Assembly (NCBI RefSeq): GCF_026625605.1
Contig: NZ_CP113054.1
Coordinates: 2,852,001 to 2,916,000, forward strand
Direction: 5' to 3'
Length of the DNA stretch: 64,000 nucleotides
Source of the DNA: Luteolibacter sp. SL250
GTDB taxonomy: Bacteria > Verrucomicrobiota > Verrucomicrobiia > Verrucomicrobiales > Akkermansiaceae
Part shown: in pieces, positions 35,029 to 42,495 of the stretch
How positions within the stretch are numbered: the stretch's first letter is position 1
Layout: every line of letters starts with the position of its first letter
Translations under genes and position numbers: made by a program
Notes under the pieces: generated by a model
What the model saw: the letters and a program-made list of their open reading frames with translations, nothing else
What the model was told of the DNA's origin: nothing
Database searches by the model: none

Positions 35029-36345
35029 ATGCGCCACCCCACCCGCTTCCAACAACAGACCATCTGGAATGCCCTGACGGGGATCTCGATCCTCGTGCTG
35101 GGGGCCCTGCTTGTCGGTCTCGTCTGGCTGCTCGGCGAAATCTTTGGCTTCCTCCAGCCCGTGCTGATTCCGCTCATCGTGGCGGGCATCATCGCGTACC
35201 TGTTGGATCCGGTGGTCAGATGGCTTGAAAAACGGGGCCTCAGCCGCCTTTGGTCCGTTGTTCTGGTTTTCCTGGGCATCCTCGTCGCGGCCACCCTCCT
35301 GTTGCTGGCCATCCTTCCCGGCATCCAGCGGGGAACCGGAGCGTTGAGGGAATTCATCAAACCCGGGGGGAAAACTTCGGAGCAAGTCGTGCCGGTCGTG
35401 CCGACCAACGCGGAGGAGGACACGGAGGCCGCCACCACCGAACGCCAGTTGGGCTCCGCGCTCGCTTCATCCCTCCATGAGCTGCGTACCAAACACCGCT
35501 CAGGCCCCATCGGATGGGCGTTGACCGAAACCACCGATGAAGGCGAGCCGATCACCTATCTGAAGGGAACCCCAACTCCGGACGATCTGGAGTTCTTCTG
35601 GCGCACCCGCGCAGGCCGGGTGCTGTTCAAGTACCAGGGGGAAATCATCGACACCGGGAAAAACTGGCTCTCCACCGGTTCCACGAAGGTGTTGGGGTTC
35701 ATCGGTCTGGTCCTGGGCATGATCATGGTTCCAGTCTATCTTTTCTTCTTCCTGAAGGACTCCGCTTCCATCCGCAGCCATTGGCACGACTACGTCCCGC
35801 TGAAGGCATCCCGCTTCAAAACAGAGCTGGTATCCACCCTCCAGGAGATCAACCGCTACCTCATCTCGTTCTTCCGCGGGCAGGTGCTGGTCGCCGCCAT
35901 CGACGGCATCCTGGTCGGCATCGCACTGCAGATCTACGGACTGCCATATGGTTTCATGATCGGTGTGTTCATGGCCATCCTCGGCGTCATCCCCTACATC
36001 GGCAATATCATCTGCCTCATCCCCGCCTGTATCATCGCCTACCTGCATGGCCAGAATGCGGACCTTCCCTTTGACATGTCCCGCTGGGCCTACGTGGGAG
36101 GTGTGGTCGTCATCTTCGTGGTGGTCCAGCAGATCAACTCGCTGGTCACCGCGCCGAAGATCGTCGGGGATTCCGTCGGACTCCATCCATTGACGGTGAT
36201 TTTCTCCATGCTGTTCTGGTCGCTGGTCCTCGGTGGCTTCGTCGGCGCGCTGCTGGCCGTTCCACTCACCGCCGCGGTGAAGGTGCTGTTCAGGCGCTAC
36301 ATCTGGGAGCGCCAGTTGCGGGATTATCCGGAAACCGGCTACTGA
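35029..36345 (+). CDS. AI-2E family transporter (PerM/TqsA type)
   Basis: A 438-residue inner-membrane protein with about eight helices. Two pairs come first (ILVLGALLVGLVWLLGEIFG; VVLVFLGILVAATLLLLAILPG), then a soluble segment (about 115-210). The AI-2E core follows, with FLKDSASIRSHW, ISFFRGQVLVAAIDGILVG, GVFMAILGVIPYIGNI and a final cluster ending LAVPLTAAVKVLF. The family contains the quorum-signal exporter TqsA and also Na+/H+ antiporter-like members, so the substrate is open. It stands alone, 71 bases after nusB. Confidence 0.87.
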   Translation: MRHPTRFQQQTIWNALTGISILVLGALLVGLVWLLGEIFGFLQPVLIPLIVAGIIAYLLDPVVRWLEKRGLSRLWSVVLVFLGILVAATLLLLAILPGIQRGTGALREFIKPGGKTSEQVVPVVPTNAEEDTEAATTERQLGSALASSLHELRTKHRSGPIGWALTETTDEGEPITYLKGTPTPDDLEFFWRTRAGRVLFKYQGEIIDTGKNWLSTGSTKVLGFIGLVLGMIMVPVYLFFFLKDSASIRSHWHDYVPLKASRFKTELVSTLQEINRYLISFFRGQVLVAAIDGILVGIALQIYGLPYGFMIGVFMAILGVIPYIGNIICLIPACIIAYLHGQNADLPFDMSRWAYVGGVVVIFVVVQQINSLVTAPKIVGDSVGLHPLTVIFSMLFWSLVLGGFVGALLAVPLTAAVKVLFRRYIWERQLRDYPETGY

Positions 36346-36359
36346 GCGGGATTGACCGC

Positions 36360-37940
36360 TCAGTTTCTTTCCCTGATTGAACGGACCGCGGTTTCGATCA
36401 GAACAACCAGCTCCGGGTCCGCTTTGGGCTTCGCCGCTTCGAGAACCGGAATGCTCGCCTGTCCTCCTATCCGTGCAAGTATGCGGGCTGCTGAGTGGCG
36501 CAGCGTCGGGTCAAGTTCCGGAAAACGGGCCAGTACGCCTTTCTCCGCAGCCGGACCGAACTCGATCATTTGTGGCTCCCAGGTCGTGGCATCGGCCAAC
36601 CAAAGTTCCTCCATGATCGGGAGCGCTTCGATGGCTTTTCCTTTCGCAAGCATGGATGGCAGGGACTTCGGGATCTTCTTCTTCTCCGAGTGCATCTGGT
36701 TCAGCCTTCTGGAAAGCTGGGGATTCGCCACGGAAGGATCCTCCGCCCAGATCATCAGGGCTTTGCAGACCTCGTCGATGAAATCGACCTGCGGCAGGGC
36801 CGCCAGAACCACCAACTGGCGGGTGATGTCCTCCCGGTAGATCTTTGGCTCCGCATCCGCCAACCGTTCGACGGCACGCTTCACTCTCGTCAACTGGATG
36901 CTCTCCAGTTCCCGCTTGTTCAGGTCATAAAAGGCCGGACTCCCCTTGTCCGTCAGCTTGTCCAGCGGACCTTCCAGGAAGACGGATGGGTCAACCCGCA
37001 CCTCCATCAACTGGAGATCCGGATGGATCTTCGGCTGCTGGCCGATCCGGGCGGTGATGGCGGCAATCTCCTCGATGGATTTGTCCAGTCCGGTCAGCAC
37101 CATCAGGTAGTCGCGGTTGTCCCGCGGATAGATCACGGAGGACGGGCTGGCGGCCGCCGTCCGGAGCATGTAGTCCCTCACGAAAAGGCGGTTGCTCTCA
37201 CTCATGTCGCGCAGCCATATGCCATAGGCACGGAGATCCGAACCGGACTGCGCCAGACGGTGGATCTCCGTTTCCAGAGGCTGGATGCCGATGCGCTTTT
37301 TCAGTTGGTCGATCCCCTCTTCTTCGGGAGACGATTCCTTCTTGGGCGTGGAGGTTTCCTCGACCTCCGCCCTGGTGGGATCAAGTGGCGTGATCGTTCT
37401 CTTGGAACGGAAAACAAACGGAACACTGAGGAGGATGGCCGCTGCAATTCCGCCGATCAGCAGGCTCCGGGTGCGCTTGCGGGGGTTCGCGGAAACAATC
37501 AGGATCAAACCGATGACTCCAACCCCGAAGGCGATCAGCATCTGGGTTGCGACGGGGATATCCGCCATGAGAAACTGGAACTGCAGGACAATGGTTGCTC
37601 CCAGGATCAGCAGGGCCCCGACCCAACCCAGCGTGAGTCTGAGCGGGCCAACCCGGCTGATCGGGGAGAAGTAGCCGTGCTCCATGCCCCGCGGGATGGG
37701 GGTGGCCGCATCGATGCCGATCTTCGGTCCTTCGACCCTGGCAAAGCCTTCCAGTGCGTGATGGTTCCGCTCCCCGGGGTAGAATTTGGCGGCTTTCTGG
37801 ATCACTTCATCGTTCACCGTGAACCGCTTCTCACAGGCACCGCATTCGACAACCCGCCCCATCAGTTCACCCCCCACCTTGAATTTCTGGCTGCACGAAG
37901 GGCACCTGATCGTGAGGGGATTCATGTCGGAAGCTGTCAT
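36360..37940 (-). CDS. Membrane protein with N-terminal MJ0042-type zinc ribbon
   Basis: A 526-residue protein. Residues 8-45 form a zinc ribbon (IRCPSCSQKFKVGG ... VECGACEKRFTVND). Three hydrophobic segments around 105-185 (TLGWVGALLILGATIVL; MLIAFGVGVIGLILIV; LLIGGIAAAILLSVPFVF) are followed by about 330 extracytoplasmic residues. The last 150 residues look like HEAT-type helical repeats (PELDPTLRHSAARILARIGG). No enzyme motif is seen. It converges on the AI-2E gene, with 14 bases between stops. Confidence 0.72.
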   Translation of the reverse strand: MTASDMNPLTIRCPSCSQKFKVGGELMGRVVECGACEKRFTVNDEVIQKAAKFYPGERNHHALEGFARVEGPKIGIDAATPIPRGMEHGYFSPISRVGPLRLTLGWVGALLILGATIVLQFQFLMADIPVATQMLIAFGVGVIGLILIVSANPRKRTRSLLIGGIAAAILLSVPFVFRSKRTITPLDPTRAEVEETSTPKKESSPEEEGIDQLKKRIGIQPLETEIHRLAQSGSDLRAYGIWLRDMSESNRLFVRDYMLRTAAASPSSVIYPRDNRDYLMVLTGLDKSIEEIAAITARIGQQPKIHPDLQLMEVRVDPSVFLEGPLDKLTDKGSPAFYDLNKRELESIQLTRVKRAVERLADAEPKIYREDITRQLVVLAALPQVDFIDEVCKALMIWAEDPSVANPQLSRRLNQMHSEKKKIPKSLPSMLAKGKAIEALPIMEELWLADATTWEPQMIEFGPAAEKGVLARFPELDPTLRHSAARILARIGGQASIPVLEAAKPKADPELVVLIETAVRSIRERN

Positions 37941-38106
37941 TCAGGGATAGGATTGATGCTGAGGTGTTTCATTGCAACCCAAGAGACGCACGGGGCCGAT
38001 CTCCAGTGTTGTCAGGACCATCGGTGGATGGCGGAAAGGGAGGGAAATCATTAAGGTTTCTTAGTAATTGACACATATTGAAATTTCTGGCCCCTTACTC
38101 CGCGAA

Positions 38107-38598
38107 ATGAATGCTCCCAGCCCATTTTCGCTTCCACTGGCGCCGATCCCGGTGAGCCGCGTGGACCATGCGGGGGAACACCATGTGCCCATTCCGGATG
38201 GCTTTGTGGACGATGAGGTCATCGCCAATCTGCTCAGCACGCCCAGCGTCCAGCGGGTTTCCGCCGTACATTCCGACTTGGCCCTGTCATCGTGCGAAGA
38301 CGACTTCGCGGGTTGGGCGATCAAACGCCATTCACCATTCAGGATCATCGCGGAGCAACAGGAGCGAGCCTCCGTGGCAACCGTGGAGGAAAGCGAACTG
38401 ACCGAACCCGGTCTCGGCCGCCCGCATCGTGGCGGACACCGCTGGTGGATCGCCACCGCCACTGGCATCTCCTCCGCGCTCATCCTTTCGCTGTTGTTCT
38501 CCAGCCTCGCTTCACGCGGGGATGAGAGATCCCTCATCACCAGACTCGCAGGGCCGGTCGAGAGCGTGCAGTCCTGGATGGGTTCGCTGGCTCCCTGA
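38107..38598 (+). CDS. Hypothetical single-pass membrane protein
   Basis: A 163-residue protein beginning MNAPSPFSLPLAPIPV. It has a Pro-rich N-terminal half and one membrane helix near residue 122-140 (WWIATATGISSALILSLLF), followed by a short outer tail. ATG 38107 is preferred to a TTG at 38068. No family is recognised. It lies directly upstream of purU with a 50-base gap. Confidence 0.6.
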   Translation: MNAPSPFSLPLAPIPVSRVDHAGEHHVPIPDGFVDDEVIANLLSTPSVQRVSAVHSDLALSSCEDDFAGWAIKRHSPFRIIAEQQERASVATVEESELTEPGLGRPHRGGHRWWIATATGISSALILSLLFSSLASRGDERSLITRLAGPVESVQSWMGSLAP

Positions 38599-38648
38599 CG
38601 GAGCATTGACCGCAGGGCGTTCCGGGAGCAAGGTTCCGGCCCTTTCCC

Positions 38649-39509
38649 ATGTCGCGCGCCGGTCTCATCCTCAAGCTCTCCTGTCCTGATCAACCCGGCA
38701 TTGTCGCCAAAGTCGCGGGCTACGTCGCCGGCCACCGCGGAAACCTCATCGAGTTCGCCCAGTTCTCCGACAAGCTCGGAGACAAGTTCTTCGCCCGGCT
38801 GGAGATCGAGACCACGGACCTGGATGTGGACGTCCAGGATTTCATCGTCGGCTTCGGCACCCTGGGACGCTCCCTGCAGGCGGAGTGGCATTTCCGCCGC
38901 CTGCCCTACAAGATGCGGACCGCCGTTCTGGTCACCAAGACGGACCACTGCCTGAACGAGATCCTCTGGCGCACGGAGCTGGGCGAGCTGCCGGTGGAAA
39001 TCACCTCCATCATCGGCAACCGGGACAACTGCCGCGGCATCGCGGAGAACGCGAAGATCCCCTTCCACCTGGTGGAAATGGATGGCGCGAAGCGGGAGGA
39101 AGGCTTCCAGCAGATCCGCCGCATGATCGAGGAACAGGACGTGGAACTCATCGTCCTCGCGCGGTTCATGCAGATCGTGCCGGACGATTTCTGCAAGGCC
39201 TTCGCCGGCCGCATCATCAACATCCACCACAGCTTCCTGCCCGCTTTCATCGGTGCGAATCCCTACCGCCAGGCCTACGAGCGCGGCGTGAAACTCATCG
39301 GCGCCACCTGCCACTACGTCACCGCGGATCTGGATGCCGGTCCCATCATCGAGCAGGAGGTGGACCGCGTGCAGCACTTCCACGGGCCGTCGGATCTCGC
39401 CCGGCTTGGCCGCCACTGCGAGCGCATTGCTCTCGCGAAAGGCATCCGCCTCCACGTGCATGATCGCACGATCATCGACGGTCACCGGGCAATCGTATTC
39501 CCGGACTGA
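38649..39509 (+). CDS. purU: Formyltetrahydrofolate deformylase PurU
   Basis: A 286-residue enzyme hydrolysing 10-formyl-THF to formate and THF. The N-terminal ACT domain (LKLSCPDQPGIVAKVAGYV split at 9-27) is regulatory. The C-terminal formyltransferase fold has the catalytic Asn191-x-His193 (NIHHSFLP) and Asp229 (ADLDAGPI). The length and both domains match PurU; GART would lack the ACT domain. It balances one-carbon pools and supplies formate. It is followed by tRNA-Ser. Confidence 0.95.
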   Translation: MSRAGLILKLSCPDQPGIVAKVAGYVAGHRGNLIEFAQFSDKLGDKFFARLEIETTDLDVDVQDFIVGFGTLGRSLQAEWHFRRLPYKMRTAVLVTKTDHCLNEILWRTELGELPVEITSIIGNRDNCRGIAENAKIPFHLVEMDGAKREEGFQQIRRMIEEQDVELIVLARFMQIVPDDFCKAFAGRIINIHHSFLPAFIGANPYRQAYERGVKLIGATCHYVTADLDAGPIIEQEVDRVQHFHGPSDLARLGRHCERIALAKGIRLHVHDRTIIDGHRAIVFPD

Positions 39510-39568
39510 AAACCGAGAGAACACTTTACAACCCGGGCGCGATTGGTAACTTCCGCGTCCCGGCGAAA

Positions 39569-39658
39569 GGAGAGGTGGCTGAGTGGTCTAAGGCACCCGA
39601 TTCGAAATCGGACGTGGGGTAATACTCACCGTGGGTTCAAATCCCACCCTCTCCGCCA
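39569..39658 (+). tRNA. tRNA-Ser(CGA)
   Basis: A 90-base tRNA with acceptor GGAGAGG/CCTCTCC, discriminator G and encoded CCA. The D-arm starts TGGCTGAGTGG. The anticodon loop TTCGAAA gives anticodon CGA (reads UCG). The long variable arm (ACGTGGGG...CACCGT) marks a class II serine tRNA. The T-arm GGTTCAAATCC is intact. Confidence 0.95.
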
Positions 39659-39845
39659 CTTTCTACCTGGATGCCGACAATTTCTCCCCGGCGATCCAAA
39701 CGGCTGCGACTCACGATTCGTGGCGTTACCGTTTCCGCCCTCGTCCATCATCTGTCAGACTTGAGCAGATGATACGTCTTCTTCAAAAATCCCTTGATGT
39801 ATCATCAGTGGCTCTGTTAGATGAATTTTAATACCCCCTGAATTC

Positions 39846-40208
39846 ATGAAATCGATCCCCCTGATTGTGATGATTGGCCGCTCACTGGCACTTGGAGGAA
39901 TGGCCATGTCCATTGTTTCATGTATGGTTTCCACCGATCCGGCTGCCTATGGACGGATGGCGCAGCAAGAGGTCAAGAAAGGTATGACCAAGGACCAGGT
40001 GACCGAGATCCTGGGATGGCCACATGGAACCAGCACCCGCAATGGCCATGAAAGTTGGATATATCAGAAGAGGAACTCTCTGAAAATGTTGGCCCCCGGA
40101 GGTCTTGCGGGTAGGGAGACGCACACCGTCACCGTGAGATTCAGTCCTTCCGGGCGGGTTGAGTCTGTCGACAACGCCGGCCACTCAACCCGGTGGGGTC
40201 AATATTGA
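39846..40208 (+). CDS. SmpA/OmlA (BamE)-like small lipoprotein
   Basis: A 120-residue protein with a signal sequence and lipobox-like SIVSC (Cys near 26). The domain GMTKDQVTEILGWPHGTS around 46-63, with a following WIYQ strand, is the helix-then-strand pattern of SmpA/OmlA proteins. BamE-type members help assemble outer-membrane proteins, but many paralogs of unknown role exist. It stands between the two tRNA genes and is AT-richer than average. No operon partner is seen. Confidence 0.75.
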   Translation: MKSIPLIVMIGRSLALGGMAMSIVSCMVSTDPAAYGRMAQQEVKKGMTKDQVTEILGWPHGTSTRNGHESWIYQKRNSLKMLAPGGLAGRETHTVTVRFSPSGRVESVDNAGHSTRWGQY

Positions 40209-40283
40209 TCCGTCTGATTTATCACTTTGTCGCTCGGCTTTGACCGGGCGATGGGTGATTCGGATCTGCCGATCCACGCACCC

Positions 40284-40307
40284 GTCATGGCACAGCCATG
40301 ACGCTAT
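40284..40307. repeat. Diverged copy of the 24-base REP-like palindrome
   Basis: This 24-base sequence matches the right arm of the pair at 40487-40660 at 20 of 24 positions. Changes within the hairpin stem are compensatory (catgg pairs with ccatg where the others have cgtgg/ccacg), so the fold is preserved. It lies just past the 3' end of the tRNA-Asp gene, where the hairpin could also act as a terminator. Confidence 0.7.
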
Positions 40308-40325
40308 GGGTCCGGAGAACAGGGA

Positions 40326-40402
40326 TGGCGGAGCGGACGGGGCTCGAACCCGCGACCTCCAACGTGACAGGCTGGCGCTCTAACCAACTGAGCTACCGCT
40401 CC
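40326..40402 (-). tRNA. tRNA-Asp(GTC)
   Basis: A 77-base tRNA on the minus strand with acceptor GGAGCGG/CCGCTCC and encoded CCA. The D-arm is TAGCTCAGTTGGTTAGAGC. The anticodon loop CTGTCAC gives anticodon GTC (Asp). The T-arm GGGTTCGAGCCC is intact. All stems pair without mismatch by eye. Confidence 0.95.
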
Positions 40403-40486
40403 ATCCCCGTTCGGAGGCGCAGGGTTAAGTGGTCGGACCGCTTCGCGCAATCCTTTTTGTGGAGAATCTAACAGATGGTGGACAGG

Positions 40487-40660
40487 GTAGCGTCGTGGCT
40501 GCGCCACGACGGCGGGGAAATCACACCACCACGTTCCGATTCCAAATCTCTCCGGGGGCTCTTTCCTGCCAGATGCCTCCTTGATGCCATCCAATCCGAT
40601 GGCGGATCGGTCGCATCAGAGGACGCTCTCCCATACGTCGTGGCGCAGCCACGACGCTAC
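40487..40660. repeat. REP-like inverted pair (perfect 24-base arms)
   Basis: Arms at 40487-40510 and 40637-40660 are exact reverse complements, 126 bases apart. Each arm is itself a hairpin (gtcgtggc-tgc-gccacgac plus a gtagc flank). This is the layout of a BIME, two REPs in opposite orientation. The 331-base gap from the tRNA-Asp 5' end to ggt contains nothing else recognised. Confidence 0.85.
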
Positions 40661-40733
40661 ACATCGGGGGCGCCCCTTCCCTTGCACATTCCGTCTCCCG
40701 GCGGTCTAATGGTGGAAAGCCCGACCTGCTCCA

Positions 40734-42404
40734 ATGTTCCGTCTTTCCCACCTCGCCGTCTTCGCCGCCACGCTTCTGCCGATCCATGGAAAGGAAGCGG
40801 CCGTTTTCACAAAGGGAGTGGTAGCGACCGTCCACCCCATCGCCACGGACGCGGCGGTGGAGATCATGAAATCCGGTGGGAATGCCATCGATGCCGCCGT
40901 CACGGCGGGGCTGACGCTTGGCGTGGTGGATCCGTCAAACTCCGGGATCGGCGGAGGCTGCTTCATCCTCATCCGGCTGGCGGATGGGACGGTGCATGCC
41001 ATCGATGGCCGTGAAACGGCCCCTGCCGCCTCGATGCCGGACATGTATCTGGTCGATGGAAAGGCGGACACGGAGCTGAGCCAGACCGGTGCGCTGGCGT
41101 CCGGCGTGCCGGGGGCGTTGGCGGCGTATGCGCATGCCGTGGCGAAGTTCGGGAAAAGGCCGCTCGCGGAGCACCTCGCGCCGGGTATCCGCGCCGCGCG
41201 GGATGGCTACCGAATCGGCGATTCGGAGGTCCGGAAGCTCACTCGCAACGCGGAGAACCTGCGGAAATTCGACGGCTCGCGGAAGGTGTTCCTGGATGCC
41301 GATGGAAAGCCCCACCCCGCCGGGACCTTGCTGGTCCAGGGTGATCTCGCCGCCACCTACCAGGGCATCGCGGACCAGGGACCGGACTATTTCTACAAAG
41401 GCCCCGTCGCGGAAACGATCGGCGCGTGGATGAAGGAAAACGGCGGCATCCTCACCGCCGCGGATTTCGCCAACTACTCGATCAAGCTCCGCGAACCCAT
41501 CGTCTCCACCTACCGCAGCCACCGCCTCTACGGTTTCCCGCCCGCCAGCTCCGGCGGCGTCCATGTCGCGCAGATCCTCAATATCGTGGAAAACTTCAAC
41601 CTCGCGGGCATGGAGGAGTCGGACCGCATCCACACCATCGCCGAAGCGATGAAACTCGCCTTCGCCGACCGCGCGCACTGGCTCGGCGATCCGGATTTCA
41701 CCAAGGTGCCGAAAGGCCTCGCCGATCCCGGCTACGCGAAATCGCTCGCCCAGCGGATCGATCCCTCACGGGCGATCCCGGTGGAGAAGCACGGGCTGCC
41801 GCCGGAGTGGGAGACGAATGTCTTCGGCCGCCACACCACCCACTTCTCCGCCGCGGATGCGGAGGGAAACTGGGTGGCCATCACCGCCACCATCAATACC
41901 ACCTACGGCAGCAAGGTCATCGTCCCGGGCACCGGCGTGATCCTGAACAATGAAATGGATGACTTCTCCATCCAGCCCGGCGTGCCAAACGCCTTCGGCC
42001 TCATCGGCGGGGACGCGAACAAAGTGGAGCCCGGCAAGCGCCCGCTCTCCGCCATGAGCCCCACCATCGTCCTCGATCCGGCGGGAAATCCCCTCCTCTC
42101 CCTCGGCGCCGCCGGCGGCCCCACCATCATCAGCCAGACCGTGCTCAATCTCATCAGCGTCATCGATCTCAAGCTGCCGCTCACGGAAACCCTCGCCCGC
42201 CCCCGCTTCCACCACCAATGGGCACCCGATACCCTCCGCGTGGAACGCAGCCTGCCGGAAGCCGTCCTCGGAAAACTCCGCGAAAAGGGCCACAAGATCC
42301 AAGCCGTGGACAGCATCGGCGTTTCCCAGATCGTCGGGAAAGATGGTGGGAAGTTCGGTGGCGCGAGCGATCCGCGGGTGAAGGGGAAGGCGGCGAAGTG
42401 GTAA
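40734..42404 (+). CDS. ggt: Gamma-glutamyltransferase
   Basis: A 556-residue Ntn-hydrolase with a signal peptide (MFRLSHLAVFAATLLPIHG). It cleaves itself before the nucleophile Thr368 in RHTTHFSAADAEGN. Other family marks are GGNAIDAAVTAGLTLGVV, SGIGGGCFIL and PLSAMSPTIV. It hydrolyses or transfers the gamma-glutamyl group of glutathione in the periplasm. The length is normal. A REP-like pair lies immediately upstream. Confidence 0.95.
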   Translation: MFRLSHLAVFAATLLPIHGKEAAVFTKGVVATVHPIATDAAVEIMKSGGNAIDAAVTAGLTLGVVDPSNSGIGGGCFILIRLADGTVHAIDGRETAPAASMPDMYLVDGKADTELSQTGALASGVPGALAAYAHAVAKFGKRPLAEHLAPGIRAARDGYRIGDSEVRKLTRNAENLRKFDGSRKVFLDADGKPHPAGTLLVQGDLAATYQGIADQGPDYFYKGPVAETIGAWMKENGGILTAADFANYSIKLREPIVSTYRSHRLYGFPPASSGGVHVAQILNIVENFNLAGMEESDRIHTIAEAMKLAFADRAHWLGDPDFTKVPKGLADPGYAKSLAQRIDPSRAIPVEKHGLPPEWETNVFGRHTTHFSAADAEGNWVAITATINTTYGSKVIVPGTGVILNNEMDDFSIQPGVPNAFGLIGGDANKVEPGKRPLSAMSPTIVLDPAGNPLLSLGAAGGPTIISQTVLNLISVIDLKLPLTETLARPRFHHQWAPDTLRVERSLPEAVLGKLREKGHKIQAVDSIGVSQIVGKDGGKFGGASDPRVKGKAAKW

Positions 42405-42495
42405 GAGAGGGTGAAAAACTACCGATCAAACCATTTTCCAGTTCGCCTAGTTTTTGGAGGTGTTTTCCGTGCGCGTCCCCTAGGAGAATTCCCAA

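Noticed and set aside
42405..42495. An attachment site or tRNA remnant at the edge of the AT-rich phosphoesterase gene
   Set aside because: No direct repeat matching the other side (45343-45572) and no tRNA-like end could be found by eye.
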